Positions 13,961 to 25,203 of a stretch of 64,000 bases of DNA are shown here, piece by piece. Source of the stretch: Trichobilharzia szidati (taxonomy: Eukaryota; Platyhelminthes; Trematoda; Strigeidida; Schistosomatidae); the NCBI GenBank assembly GCA_944472155.2, contig OX235279.1, positions 150,620,199 through 150,684,198 of the forward strand, given 5' to 3'. The translations under genes were made by a program, and so were the position numbers. Each line of letters begins with the position of its first letter. Within the stretch, counting starts at the first letter, position 1. The notes beneath the pieces were generated by a model. That model searched no databases. It saw only the letters and a program-made list of their open reading frames with translations, and was not told where the DNA came from.

Positions 13961-14317
13961 CAGTGTAGTTAGACCTGGACATTGACGCTCATTGTAATTC
14001 TACCACACAGTAGACATATTTTCCCTAGACGCATATATCGAGATGCAAGTAAATTACTGTCTCTCTCAGTCATTACAATCACAATTTAATAGGGGCTAAA
14101 ATCTTCACAAAGCACAAAGTAGGAATAATCCTCACCTTGTTGCTCATCTTGTACTTACGTATTTTTTATGAATAACTACCCGTTGAGTGACTCAAGGGTC
14201 TATAGAACGTCCTATTAGGTGCACGTGCTCTGCAAGGCACTTTAAGTGAACTTAGGTTCTTTGCCTGTTGGTTTTGACGGAAAGTGAAGCCACCAGTAGT
14301 TAAATTTCCACCTACTA

Positions 14318-14392
14318 ATTAGTAATATATATTTCGTATAAACGGGTGAACTTACATCAAATGTATGCCATTTTTACAGGCACGATCTGTTA
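14318..14392 (-). repeat. LINE 3'-end remnant with terminal hairpin
   Basis: Read on the minus strand, a short inverted motif, TGCC-TGTAAAAAT-GGCA (14382-14366), is followed by an AT-rich tail. The same hairpin with similar flanks recurs at 17.19 kb, where it is followed by an (ATT)n tail, and in variant form at the 3' ends of the CR1-like elements at 50.4-50.9 and 59.7 kb. I infer that it is the 3' stub of a heavily 5'-truncated LINE. Confidence 0.45.
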
Positions 14393-14464
14393 TGTCACAA
14401 ATTACAGTTGTGAATTAGCATAGATTAACACTTCTTCAAAACCTCGCCTAGATTAGTAGCTCGC

Positions 14465-16520
14465 TATTTTTCCAGCCGGTCCCAAGCCGGGATAAAAAGG
14501 GAGGGTCGCGGCGTGGTGCTAGCAACTCCACCCCCAAAACTTAACCAAATTGCTGCAGAAACTTCAATGCACAAACATATTAAAAATTCTAAAAATACAA
14601 ACAATAACCTTATTTTTCGCTGGAATCGGGGAAGTGAAATTACGCAGGCTGGTGAAAGCCTTCGGGAAGCCAGTCAGCCGATGTGCCTCCTTTCGATGAA
14701 AGCAAAAATAAGGATGGGGACGTGGAATGTTCGTACAATGTACGAAGCTGGGAAGGCTGCCCAGGTAGCCGCAGAAATGAGGAGATATAAAATAGAAGTG
14801 TTGGGAATCTGCGAGAGCAGATGGAACGGATGTGGAAGGAGCCAACTATCAACTGGAGAGACAATAATCTACTCCGGTCACCCAGAGGACAATCACGAGC
14901 ACACCGAGGGAATAGCCATCATGATGTCACCAACAGCAGCTAAAGCTCTCATGCAGTGGGAACCAATCTCCTCCAGGATAATGACAGCCAGGTTCAACTC
15001 AAAAGGAAGGAAGGTTACAATCATCCAACGCTATGCGCCCACAAACGTCTCAGAACAAGAGAAGAAGGAGGCCTTCTACAGACAACTACAAGCAGTAATG
15101 GACAACGTCCCAAATGGCGATATCAAAATCCTGATGGGAGATTTGAATGTGAAGCTGGGAGGAGACAATACAGGAAGAGAACTCACCATGGGTCGTGAGG
15201 CCCTCGGTGAAATGAACGACAATAGTGAACTCTTCTCAGACTTCTGCGCCTTCAATGATTTGGTGATTGGTGGCAGTGTGTTCAAACACAAGGATATACA
15301 CAAGGCGACATGGATTTCACCAGATGGACACACCAAAAACCAGATAGACTTCATTTCAATGTCAAAAATGTGGAGACGGTGCCTACTGGACACAAGGTCG
15401 AGGAGAGAAGCAGATGTGGGTTCAGACCACTATCCAGTACAAGGGACTTTCAAGGTGAAGCTTAAAGCCTCGAGGATACCTGGGGATAGGCCACAATGCA
15501 AGTTCAACACTCAAAAACTGAAGGACACAATCACACAGGACATTTTCACTGCAACTGTCAGAGCAAAGCAAGAAACACTACGTGGCATCACTGAGGAATC
15601 ATGCGTGGAAAACCATTGGAACTGTCTGAAGGTGATTTTCAACGAAACGTGTTCAACGGTTTTAGGAAGAAAGAAGAAACAAGACAAGGAATGGCTCTCA
15701 ACGGACACTTGGAAGCTAACAGAGGAGAGGAGAATGATGAAAAAGAAAAAGATTCAATGCAAAGACGAACAAGAGAACGAGACGTTGAGTTCAACTTACA
15801 CAGCACTGGAAAAAGAAGTGAAGGAGAATGCTATGAAGGACAAAAGACAATTCCATGACAATCTGGCCACTGAAGCTGAGAAGGCAGCAGGCTAAAGGGA
15901 CCTGAAGACACTATATCAGATATCCAAGTCTCTATTCGGGAAGAGATCAACACAAGTGAAACCTATAAAAGACAGTCAAGGGAACCCAATTACCAAGGAA
16001 GAAAGACAGATTAAACAATGGGCGGACCACTTCAAAGGACTCTTGAACCGACCACCACCTGCAACCCGTCCAGAAATACCAACAACAGCGCGCATACAAG
16101 TGCAAGTTGACACCAATCCTCCAACGAAGGCTGAAGTCTTGAATGCAATCAAGCTTCTGAAAGCTGGAAAAGCAGCTGGACCAGATGGATTACCCCCTGA
16201 AGCACTGAAAGCGGACCCAGAAACGACAGTAGATATGCTGACTCCATTATTGCAAAAGGTGTGGAAGGAGGGAAAGGTGTCTACTGACAGGAGAAAAGGT
16301 TACCTCGTGAAATTACCAAAGAAGGGCGACTTAGGACTCTGCAAGAACTGGCGAGGAATCATGCTCCTGTCGACGCCAAGTAAAATCCTGAGTGGCATCA
16401 TCCTGGAGAGAATAAAGGACGCACTGGATACAGAACTCCGACCAGAACAAGCTGGATTCAGGAAAGGCAAATCATGTTCTGACCAAATTGCAACTCTACA
16501 CATTATCATCGAACAAAGCC
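14465..16520 (+). mobile_element. RTE-type LINE (SR2-like), 5' end kept, 3' half missing
   Basis: The leader (CCCAAGCCGGGATAAAAAGG, then GCTAGCAACTCCACCC) matches the leaders of the copies at 18.87 kb (-), 28.1 kb (+) and the SINE at 27.8 kb, so this is a real family 5' end. It is followed by an endonuclease and the first part of a reverse transcriptase. Similarity stops abruptly after IIEQS at about 16520, before RT motif A. Loss of the 3' end is the opposite of the 5' truncation usual for target-primed LINE insertion, so a later deletion or recombination probably removed it. The hairpin stubs at 14.37 and 17.19 kb lie on either side. Confidence 0.88.
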
Positions 16521-16559
16521 AAACTTCGTTCCATCTCCTGGCGATATTTATTGGCAACC
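14513..16559 (+). pseudogene. RTE endonuclease-reverse transcriptase, truncated
   Basis: The reading frame is open from about 14513 (no ATG is needed to explain it) to a TAA at 15893-15895, then continues in the same frame to 16559. The AP-like endonuclease shows MGTWNVRTMYEAGKAAQ near residue 68, ICESRW, GDLNVKLGG, NQIDFIS and the SDH catalytic triplet (VGSDHYPVQG). After the stop comes the start of the RT finger domain: KAGKAAGPDGLPPEALK, LPKKGDLGLCKNWRGI and RPEQAGFRKGKSCSDQI. Motifs A and C (YADD) are absent, so it cannot encode a working enzyme. The last 15 or so codons are non-homologous flank. Confidence 0.85.
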
Positions 16560-17149
16560 GATAAACAACATATGTTTGGACGAGTGCTATGCCCAGCATG
16601 TGACTAAAAGATATTTCCGGAAAAGAAGAACGTGTTGGACAGCTGCAAAATGGTATAAAATGTAACTACAGATAGTATATCATTGGAAGTACATTTAAGA
16701 GGTATATCCAAGAGGGAGCTATAGAATCTTCGGAACATTTGCAATGCCAACCATACTGATCTTACTATGGAAACTGACGTTTACGATGAAAATATAGTTT
16801 CGCCCAAATACAGGCGTTGTTGTTGTGTTCTTTCCCAACAAAACAACCAGACTTTAAAGGAGAGAAGAATACGAAGAAAGGAGTAAGTATTGGCCTCATT
16901 ACATACTTAGGTAGTTAAGACAATTTAGAGTAAAATAGTGTTTGGATAAAAGATTCTTATGAAGTATACGTGATAGTTTATTGGGAAGTGGCCCCAAAGA
17001 TTAGAACCTTTAAGATATGCTGACCAGTAAGATGTCTCATGAATTTCTGTAGGGCCCATGGGGCAGCATATTGAAAGAAGCTGAGCAGACTTGTAGATGT
17101 TAGGAGAAAGAGCAAAACAGTGAAATCCAAAATTCATATAATAATAATT
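16521..17149. other. Unassigned flank after truncated RTE
   Basis: After the RTE breakpoint the sequence is AT-rich with no recognisable gene or repeat. A minus-strand frame at 16925-17278 has no motif and overlaps the adjacent LINE tail. Confidence 0.5.
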
Positions 17150-17215
17150 TATATTTTCATATAAACATAAATTTACATGAAAATGCATGCCATTTTTACA
17201 GGCACGATCAAGTAT
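17150..17215 (-). repeat. LINE 3' end: terminal hairpin plus (ATT)n tail
   Basis: On the minus strand, TGCC-TGTAAAAAT-GGCA (17204-17188) is followed by an AT-rich stretch ending in a short ATTATTAT run. The core with its flanks is identical over at least 22 bases to the stub at 14.37 kb. A hairpin directly before a trinucleotide tail is typical of CR1/L2-like LINE 3' ends, where the RT recognises the structure. No coding part is visible upstream on this strand. Confidence 0.5.
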
Positions 17216-17277
17216 AGATACGTATAGGACGAAATGATTTAGCAGTTTCCTTAGGCTGAAGTTTAAGGTGAAGGTCA

Positions 17278-17586
17278 TTGCATAATAGGTGGAGCTGCAT
17301 AAAAGGTTGCGGGATGATGGCTTCGCGACTGTTTATGCGACTGAAATATGGTAGTGGCGCACTTGTAAACCAACTATTTTGGTTGCTTAAAAGACTTCAA
17401 CCTCGCTTCCTATTGGCTTCGACTAGAACTGACACTGGTGATTTGAATGTGATTATCCATTCTTTTAGACCCGATCTTCGGCCACAATACCACCTGATTC
17501 TTTGGCCTGGTCAGCCTAATCTGGTGGCCAAACTGTTCTCAACACAATTGAATCAGTTGAAGAGGGAATACAACACTTGCAGCTGA
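17278..17586 (+). other. Unassigned open frame of about 100 codons
   Basis: A 102-codon frame lies in a stretch less AT-rich than its flanks. It contains no motif I recognise, no splice sites I would trust, and starts at a non-ATG codon. It may be part of an unidentified repeat. I do not propose a function. Confidence 0.15.
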
Positions 17587-18359
17587 CCATAGGTGTATTT
17601 TTTGACGATCATATGAATCGAGTGAAGAGATACACAATCACACCACAGCGGCACCACTGAGCTTTTTTATCTTGAAAGTCGATTCGTCCACCGTGTGTTT
17701 CACTCCATTAAAGATAAACAAAATTATCTCTGAAGGGCAAACTGCTGAGGCTCAATCGCTTTAACGAACTTCTTCCATCCTCTGTAGTGCTTTTGTTAAA
17801 CCAGAGTTTTCGGACGGATCTGCTCGTGGTAACAACGGAATAAATAAAGTAAACGTTGACAAAATCAAGGAACAGATTCAGTGGGAATTGTTTGTGACAG
17901 CTCATATAAATTGGCTCATTTTTGTAGAAGGAATGAAGGCTGGAAGTTTGATAAAATGTTGGCAGACATCAGGAAGAGCGCCCAGGAATTCATCGCAATT
18001 TAAGACACATTAACATTAGGCAATCCGTTTAGTGTGCCCTGCGAATTTCCCTCATCCCTTGATAGAGTACCGAAAACGGCAAACAACATGCAAACCTGAC
18101 TAACCCATTTTATCATGAAAGAGTCGATTTCATAGTTCACCAGATGCGTAAGGTACATTTAGGATTAGGAGTGTAACAGTTCACTTGCAAACCATGGGTT
18201 TAAAAAGAGGACATAAATCAAAATGAGATAGATTATGAGTTTTCAGGTGCCGCAAAGAAAATGAAGCTTCGCATTCAGAATTGTTGTGGCTTGCTGTTCG
18301 GAATAAACGAAGTATGATCATACGCGAGCGTAGTAACAACATGTCACAAAGCCTGGTGT
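17587..18359. other. No feature recognised
   Basis: This is AT-rich sequence between the unassigned frame and the minus-strand RTE fragment. A 65-codon minus-strand frame near 17708-17905 lacks recognisable motifs. Confidence 0.5.
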
Positions 18360-18870
18360 GCATAATAAATCCATAAACGAAATGAATATTAGAGCTTTGA
18401 CTGCTGTTGGTGACGTTATGATAGCCACTCACTGCCTCATTGTGCTCGTGGTTATCGTCTGGGTGATTAGACCAGAGTAGATTACTGACTCTCCAGTTGA
18501 CAACTTCAATAGTCCACATTCATTCCACCTGCTCTCACAGATACCCGGCACTTCTACGTCATATCTTCGCGTTTCTTTGGCTATCTGGACAGCGTACCCA
18601 ATCTCGTACATTGTAGGTACACTCCACGTCACTATCCTTATTCTTACTTTCATCGAGAGAAGACACATAGGGTGAATGGCTTCCTGAGGGCTTTCATCAG
18701 CCCGCGTCATTTCGCCTCCCAGCTTCTAGCGAGGAATAGGTTTATTTTTAATGTTTTCTGCATTTCTAATATTTTTTGTGCGTGTTGAATTTTCTGTAGC
18801 AAGTTGATTGGATTTTTTGGAGCAGGGTTGCTGACTTTGCGCCCAACCCTCCCTGTTTTCCTGAGCTTGA
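18360..18870 (-). mobile_element. RTE-type LINE 5' end fragment
   Basis: From 18870 downward the minus strand carries the RTE leader (GTCTCAAGCTCAGG, then AGGGAGGGTTGGG and GCAACCCTGC), then MCLLSMKVRIRIVTWSVPTM, ETRRYDVEVPGICESRW, LSTGESVIYS and, after a frameshift near 18470, HPDDNHEHNEAVSGYHN. These match the first 130 residues of the copy at 14.5 kb. The homology ends at about 18360, so this too is a copy with its 5' end kept and its 3' part lost. Confidence 0.82.
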
Positions 18871-19528
18871 GACCGGATAGAAAACAATCGAACCAGTGAA
18901 CTAGGCGAAGTTTAATCAGGTAGGAATTGAAATAGAATTAAATAAGTAAAATGAGTGACTTAATATAATTAAAAGAATGCAACTAAAAATGAGTAAGGAT
19001 GAGAAATTCTGTGAGAGGGGGGACGAAACACGGCAAAGAGAGTTTTTTGTTTGTATTAAATGGTAGTATTCATTGTTTTGTTCCTCCCACTGAATATTCC
19101 ACCTTTATTATCCCTGTTGTCAGCTTGGGGGATATTCACCGTCAGATCTCCAAACATCATCCAACCTAAATTAAGCAAGGGATTAAACAAGTTCCATTCG
19201 TTTTACATAGATACTGAGGTGGGATTTGATGGTAGCGAGGAATTTAAAGTTACACATTTTGTTTCGACTAATATTGCTGTGGCCGGAATAAATTTCTTGC
19301 CACGGTTTTGTTTCACCTTACTGTCTGATGACTTCTTTATTATTTCATAAATATAGACCCAAAGATACGACACTTATTAGTTCCACCGTACAAAATATGA
19401 AATTTAAGCACGAATTGTGGCCCAGTAAATCTACCATATCCAACACCATCGGTTTCTGAATATTTAGAGGAAATAGTGAAGCAAACCGGTAGTTTCCTTG
19501 AAACGTTATCTATTTAACCGGCTCTTTG
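18871..19528. other. No feature recognised
   Basis: A 96-codon plus-strand frame (19060-19350) is hydrophobic at its N-terminus but has no family signature and no supporting splice sites. I regard it as chance. Confidence 0.45.
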
Positions 19529-19558
19529 GGGGAAATGATATGAAAATCTCCAGCTAAC
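19529..19558 (+). repeat. 30-bp direct repeat, copy 1
   Basis: The sequence GGGGAAATGATATGAAAATC, continuing CTCCAGCTAA, recurs at 20285-20314 with one A/C difference. The pair brackets a 726-bp segment holding a gag-like remnant. Confidence 0.6.
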
Positions 19559-19610
19559 TCCTTAAGAGGGTTGCTTTAAGCAATTCGTACGAGTTACTTA
19601 CCTCTGGGCT

Positions 19611-19994
19611 CTACATCTGCACAGTTACGCGCTTGATGAATTCCCGTGTTAGGGTGTGAACATCTGCAATGAACTGTGAACGTTGATCAGTTATCCTATG
19701 CTCACTAAAATCAGACTCAGCTATCTGAAACCATGATTCAGCATTACCTGGCCAAAATGGTACGATTTGAATGGTTTTGGCAGTTGAGCGAATACGAGTG
19801 ACCTTAGGACTATGATGACTCAGTTTACAGTTTACAAACAGCACAGGAACAAATACAAAATGAAACGAACTCACTGAATTTATCTGTGTATTTACCAAAG
19901 ATAAAGTTCGCTGTAGGGCCCACCAGTTTAGAAGTTGACGGTATTGACGTTCACGGATTGTACGAAGTGTACTAACGTAAGATCTAATAACCAC
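19611..19994 (-). pseudogene. LTR-retrotransposon gag-like remnant
   Basis: The C-terminal half of a 127-codon minus-strand frame reads QIVPFWPGNAESWFQIAES, then DFSEHRITDQRSQF, closely resembling the start of Gypsy-type gag proteins (FWP..PE.WF...E..F....IT.Q..RF). The N-terminal half has no similarity I recognise and may be leader or LTR sequence read through. No protease, RT or integrase lies nearby. A domesticated gag exon is possible but nothing supports it. Confidence 0.5.
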
Positions 19995-20284
19995 AACTTC
20001 TATAGTGTTCGTTCCGTGTAGACCAAAGGCAAAGAAAAAGACAACATTTGATCGTCCAAATTACTAGATACATTTCGGGACCAAATCGGAATGTGAGATG
20101 ATTGCTCAGCTAGCTGGGGATCGTGCACGAATGAATGAACGTGACACGACGGAGTACCAAATGGCGTGGATGCTTGACCGGAAGCCTTCAACTAAACAAG
20201 TCGGCTTAAACAGTGAGGGTCAGCATCCAATGTTCAGTGATGAGTGCTGTGGTCAATAATTTTGGGGAATTATTTACAGCTACA

Positions 20285-20314
20285 GGGGAAATGATATGAA
20301 CATCTCCAGCTAAC
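20285..20314 (+). repeat. 30-bp direct repeat, copy 2
   Basis: This is the second copy of the 30-base repeat at 19529-19558 (GGGGAAATGATATGAACATC, then CTCCAGCTAA). The flanks outside the 30 bases do not match. Confidence 0.6.
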
Positions 20315-20427
20315 CAACTCAGAAATGGCACAGCATGACACAAATAACGGTTTAAAATTGACTATGTCAAACATGTAATACTCTAATATGAACTTATGTA
20401 GCAAAGTAGGAATTATTAATTAAGTGA

Positions 20428-20862
20428 ATGACCTCCAGGTCCCTCATTCTCCACAAAGTGGAAGAGTCACTGGCCCCCGATCCCAAGACTAGATTTGAGC
20501 ATGACCTTAGCTTGATTAAGCCCCTTTTAGACAAGCTACTGCCACAAACAGTATCAGGCATTACTATACATAGCGTATATAGAATAGGCCAAAAGCCTCA
20601 CCCTACAGTAAGTCAGCCTGTACGTCTCCTGAAAGTCGTACTAAACTCTAAAGAAGAGAGGGATGCTATTCTAAGCAACTCTCATATTCTTAAAGGATCA
20701 GGCATATATGTCCGCGCCGACTTAAGCCTAGTAGGCCGTGTCAAAAGACAGTCTGCGGCCCTAGAATTAAGCGAAAGACGCCGAAACGGCGAAAAGAACC
20801 TTAAGATTGAGGGTTTTCGGGTTGTCCGAGTTCGCAGTTTAATTATCCCGAAACCTCTGTGA
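20428..20862 (+). pseudogene. CR1-like ORF1, C-terminal part
   Basis: The 144-codon frame starting at the first ATG resembles the C-terminal domain of CR1-type ORF1 nucleic-acid-binding proteins: LLDKLLPQ, HSVYRIGQ, PVRLLKVVLNSKEERDAIL, KGSGIYVRADLS and the basic RRRNGEKNLKI. The usual N-terminal part, including any PHD or zinc finger, is missing, consistent with 5' truncation at about 20.4 kb. Confidence 0.65.
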
Positions 20863-23665
20863 GTAGGCCTGGGAAGCACCAAACTGAATTGACAGTTTGC
20901 TACACAAACGCCCGCAGCCTGTTAAATAAACGGACTGAGCTGGTTAACATGATAGACTCCGGAAACCCAGATGTAATTATTACCACAGAGACATGGCTCA
21001 CACCCGATGTCACTGACAATGAAGTTAACCTGCCAAACTTCGAAGTGCATAGGGTGGACCGACTAAGCCGCAAAGGAGGTGGCATAGTCATCTACCTCAA
21101 GAAATGCTTAACCGTGTGTAGTATCGAAGCATTCGCTCACGAAAGTGAGTCGTGCGAACTTCTACGCTGCAGACTTAAATGCATAGGCCAAGACATTGAC
21201 CCCATTGCTCTGTGCCGCAGTCCTGACTGCAGTGCAGATGACTTCCTGATAGAGAAGCTAGGCTCCTGGACCTCGAAATGTCGAAGTCTCGTAGTTGGCG
21301 ACTTCAACGCCCCAACAGTTGACTGGACGAGCCTAACAACTCCATCTTCAGTCAACTCCTTTGATCATAAACTGCTGGAATCTAGTATATCGTTAGCCCT
21401 AGTCCAACATATCATTAAGCCCACGCGCTATGACTCACAGCACTCCTCCTCAACTCTGGACCTAGTGTTCTCCCATGGTGAGGATGTAGATCTCATACAA
21501 CATCTTCCTCCTTTAGGAAGAAGTGATCATGCTGTGCTCACTTTTAAGTTCACAGAGACAGCATCATGGGCCAAAACCCCATCTCGACCAAACGTTTGGC
21601 AAGCTGATATGAATGCAATCGTCTCAACAGCCAACTCAGTAAACTGGTACATCAACCCAGAGTCTCAAGTAGAAGCCGCATAGAACCAATTTAAACAACT
21701 TTACGCCCAAGTAACTGAACCTTTCATCCCTTGGTCTGTCCCAAAGGGTCGGAAACATTGCCCTCCTTGGATAAACCGAGAGATTTGTAAGTTACTCAGA
21801 CGTAAACACAAATGTTGGAACTTGTTTGCCACACTTGAGACTTCTGAGACCAGGCAATTATACAACACTGCTAGAAATAAAGCTATTGCAGAAATCCGCC
21901 AATCAAGGATGAAATTCGAAGCACACCTGGCTCAAAATGCAAAGGCGCAACCTAAGAAAATTTTCTCGTACATAAACTTCAGGAATGAAACATCCAATGG
22001 CGTCCTAAACCTGACTATTGACAATGATACAATCGAAGAAGATCAAGAAAAAGCAGAAGCAATGACAAACTACTTCTCCCAAGTCTTCACTCAGGAGTCA
22101 TCACTGCCTATAGGATCAGCTCTGGCTGCATCAGAAGAACATGGGATAGATTCCGTTGACATCGACCAAGGCATCGTGCTCAACTGCCTAAGGAAACTAG
22201 ATGCAGGGAAATCAATGGGTCCTGATAATCTTCACCCAAGGCTTCTCAAGGAGTTATCAGCCCACATAGCCGGCCCTTTGACTACGACCTTCAAGCTTTC
22301 TCTCCAAAATGGAGTGTTACCGCGTGACTGGAAAGATGCCATAGTAACCCCCATCCACAAAGGAGGATTAAGACAAAGCCCTTCAAATTACAGGCCTATC
22401 AGTCTCACCAGCACTTTAATTAAGACACTGGAAAGAATCATCAAGAAAAGCATAATGGCATATCTAGAAAATAGAAGCTTATTATCAAGAGCACAGCATA
22501 GCTTCCGAAGGAACCTCTCATGCCTGTCAAATCTTCTCACTGCAAGAGAAAGCTGGGTCAAATCTGGGGACAACAGAAGACCCGTTGACGTCGTCTTCAT
22601 AGACTTCAGCAAAGCCTTTGATAAAGTACCTCACAGAAGACTACTCATGAAGTTGGAAAGTCTTGGTATCAAAGGCAGCTTACTAAACTGGCTCAGGGAA
22701 TTCCTCATAGATAGGAGGCAGAAGGTTAGGATTAACTCGAAACTCTCCTCTTGGACAGCAGTAGGCAGTGGAGTGCCACAATGCACGGCACTCGGACCTC
22801 TCCTATTTATTTTGTATATTAATGAGTTATCTCTGCTCACCGACTCCCCTATGGTCCTATACGCAGATGACTTAAAAATTTGGAGAGAGCTTAAGGGCAA
22901 CAGTGACACGTCCACGTTGCAAGAGGACCTCAACAAATTGTCAGAGTGGTCCATAGAATGGATGCTCCCGATAAATGTGGCAAAATGTGCAACCATGCGC
23001 ATTGGACAAGCAAGCACGAGCTCCTACGAACTAGAGGGAATTACACTTCCATCAGTTCAGACTCACTTGGACTTAGGTGTCATAGTTAGCCACGACTTAA
23101 AAACTACAGCACACAGTTGCGCGAGGGCTGCACGTAGTATCAGGTCATTATGGGCAATTCGTAGAGCCTTCACTAGAATCACCAGAGATATGTTCACCTC
23201 CTTATATACATCTCTGGTGAGGTCAAGACTGGAAAACTGCATCCAGGCCGCCAGCCCTTGTCTAAAAGGGGACTCACACATTCTAGAAAGGGTTCAAAGG
23301 AAGGCAACACGTATGGTTCTCGGAATGACTAATTTATCATACGAGGAAAGACTAGACAGTTTAGATCTCTTCTCCTTGTCATACCGTAGGCAGAGAGGAG
23401 ATTTAGTCACAATGATTAAAATTTTAAATGATGACTATGGACCTGACCTATTCTCTCTTTTCCTTCCCACCAGGTCTGAACACTTTAGCGGACATGGCAG
23501 GAGAGTTCAAAAGCCAAGAAGAAATCATATTGCTGTTGAGTACTGGTTCTGACACCGAGTCATAAACTCTTGGAACCGACTCCCAGAAGAAGTGGTGTCT
23601 GCAACCTCAACTGATTTGTTCAAGAAGGGTTTGGACAACCACAGAAATTTACTAGAAAAGGATTA
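20859..23665 (+). pseudogene. CR1-like ORF2: endonuclease-reverse transcriptase
   Basis: One frame runs from about 20859 to 23665 with two in-frame stops (TAG 21681-21683, TGA 23550-23552). The AP endonuclease shows CYTNARSLLNKRTELVNM, TETWLTPDV, GGGIVIYL, GDFNAPTVDW, STLDLVFSH and RSDHAVL. The RT shows MGPDNLHPRLLK, NYRPISLTS, FIDFSKAFDKVPH (motif A, catalytic D present), SGVPQCTALGPLLF (PQGS altered to PQCT) and LYADDLKIW (motif C). The C-terminal region has YEERLDSL and LSYRRQRGDL, then HRVINSWNRLP after the second stop. Length is normal for CR1 ORF2, about 930 residues. Confidence 0.88.
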
Positions 23666-23700
23666 ACATTGGCTCCAAGCTTTCTATCCTCAACCAATAA

Positions 23701-24224
23701 ATCTGAATCTAAAAGTTGAATTGCAAGCGTACTTTTTAATTGTTTGCGGAACAGCATGACCGTATCGTAAGCAGATTTGTTTCTGTCGCAGATAACTATT
23801 ATCATTATTTACCTATATAGACCTTCTTCACGTAAAAGTTGATTATAAGTTGTTATAAAAATATCAATGTGAAACACAAGCCCCAACTAAAACTAGAGTA
23901 GTTTTTCGGTACCGACGGTTATTAATGTAGAGATTAACAGCTTAATATATTACGAAAGTCGGAAGTTCACTATTCCGTTTTATTTATACTTAACAATGTG
24001 TCTTCTGTTCCGTTTAATAGCCTTAAAATACGCACAGTTTAAGGAGAGATTCTATTCCTCCAACGCGTTTGCTAGGGCATATTTTGTGTCCTGAACACTT
24101 TTCGCTACATTGTGAATTAACGCTTATTATACGTGGAACATGGATCGCGTACAATTGGATGAATCTATTAAGGGGATATTTTCCCAGAATTGGAATAGTT
24201 TCTTGTTTGTGATACCCGAAAATT
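23701..24224. other. No feature recognised
   Basis: AT-rich sequence between the family A LINE and the inverted duplication. No gene or repeat signature was seen. Confidence 0.5.
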
Positions 24225-25203
24225 GCTAGCTGCTTTTGATTATTGGTGCCTGCGTTCTATCTCTCATGTTGGGTGGCATATTAGGGTGAACAATATTGAG
24301 ATGAGGCATCGGTCGAGTGCTAGGTAAGGAGGGGAAATCAATCGATGAGGTTGTGAAGTTACGCCGATTGAGATGGTTAGGACATGTGTTGCGCATGCCT
24401 AGCCATCCATCTCCTTCCTCGACGGGCAATGTTAGCTGACAGGATGGATCAGGTTGGAAAAGAACTAGTGGTGATCAAACGGAAACATGGCTTCATGAGT
24501 CAACGAAATCTTTAATAGTCAATGACGCAAATGCATTCACTTTGTGATCTATCATACCCATAAAAATATTATTCTTCCATATTACTATTCTTTTTGCTTC
24601 ATATTTCTGTTTACCACTCTCTTTTAAATCTCTATTTACTCTCCTCTTTCTTTGCATATATATGCAAAGTTCTACGTTGAAACCAGTCAGTTAGTGCAGC
24701 TGTCTCGGCATGTGTCCCTCATTGAAAAACATATGCAGCAGTGCGAGTTGCCACACTCCATGGAGCACACAAAGAAAGAGAAGAGAGTAAATAGAGATTT
24801 AAAAGAGAGTGGTAAACAGAAATATGAAGCAAAAAGAATAGTAATATGGAAGAATAATATTTTTATGGGTATGATAGATCACAAAGTGAATGCATTTGCG
24901 TCATTGACTATTAAAGATTTCGTTGACTCATGAAGCCATGTTTCCGTTTGATCACCACTAGTTCTTTTCCAACCTGATCCATCCTGTCAGCTAACATTGC
25001 CCGTCGAGGAAGGAGATGGATGGCTAGGCATGCGCAACACATGTCCTAACCATCTCAATCGGCGTAACTTCACAACCTCATCGATTGATTTCCCCTCCTT
25101 ACCTAGCACTCGACCGATGCCTCATCTCAATATTGTTCACCCTAATATGCCACCCAACATGAGAGATAGAACGCAGGCACCTATAATCAAAGACAGTTAG
25201 CCG
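24225..25203. repeat. Long inverted duplication of LINE C-terminal sequence, 430-bp arms
   Basis: Positions 24225-24654 and 24770-25203 are near-identical inverted copies separated by 115 bp. Only scattered mismatches and a small indel near the inner end separate them. Each arm encodes, reading inward, remnants of a LINE C-terminus (CLRSISHVGWHIR, RHRSSA, RLRWLGHVLRMPSHP). The right arm is continuous with further upstream coding on the minus strand to about 25600, so it is probably the original, and the left arm the duplicated copy. The spacer begins with a perfect 20-base palindrome, CTTTGCATATATATGCAAAG (24650-24669). Confidence 0.9.

Larger units (their letters stand above)
20400..23700 (+). 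mobile_element. CR1-like LINE, family A, 5'-truncated
   Basis: This plus-strand element holds the C-terminal part of ORF1 and a nearly complete ORF2 with endonuclease and RT. The two ORFs overlap by a few bases (ORF1 TGA at 20860-20862). ORF2 is interrupted only by TAG at 21681 and TGA at 23550. The 3' untranslated part after the true C-terminus (about 23665) is short and an AATAAA-like motif occurs near 23696. The remnants at 47.6-50.8 and 59.3-59.7 kb encode related proteins. Decay is slight, so insertion is probably not ancient. Confidence 0.88.

Noticed and set aside
24652..24933. Plus-strand frame of 93 codons spanning the inverted-duplication centre as a gene
   Set aside because: It is formed by spacer plus the antisense of LINE remnant in the right arm; no family signature.
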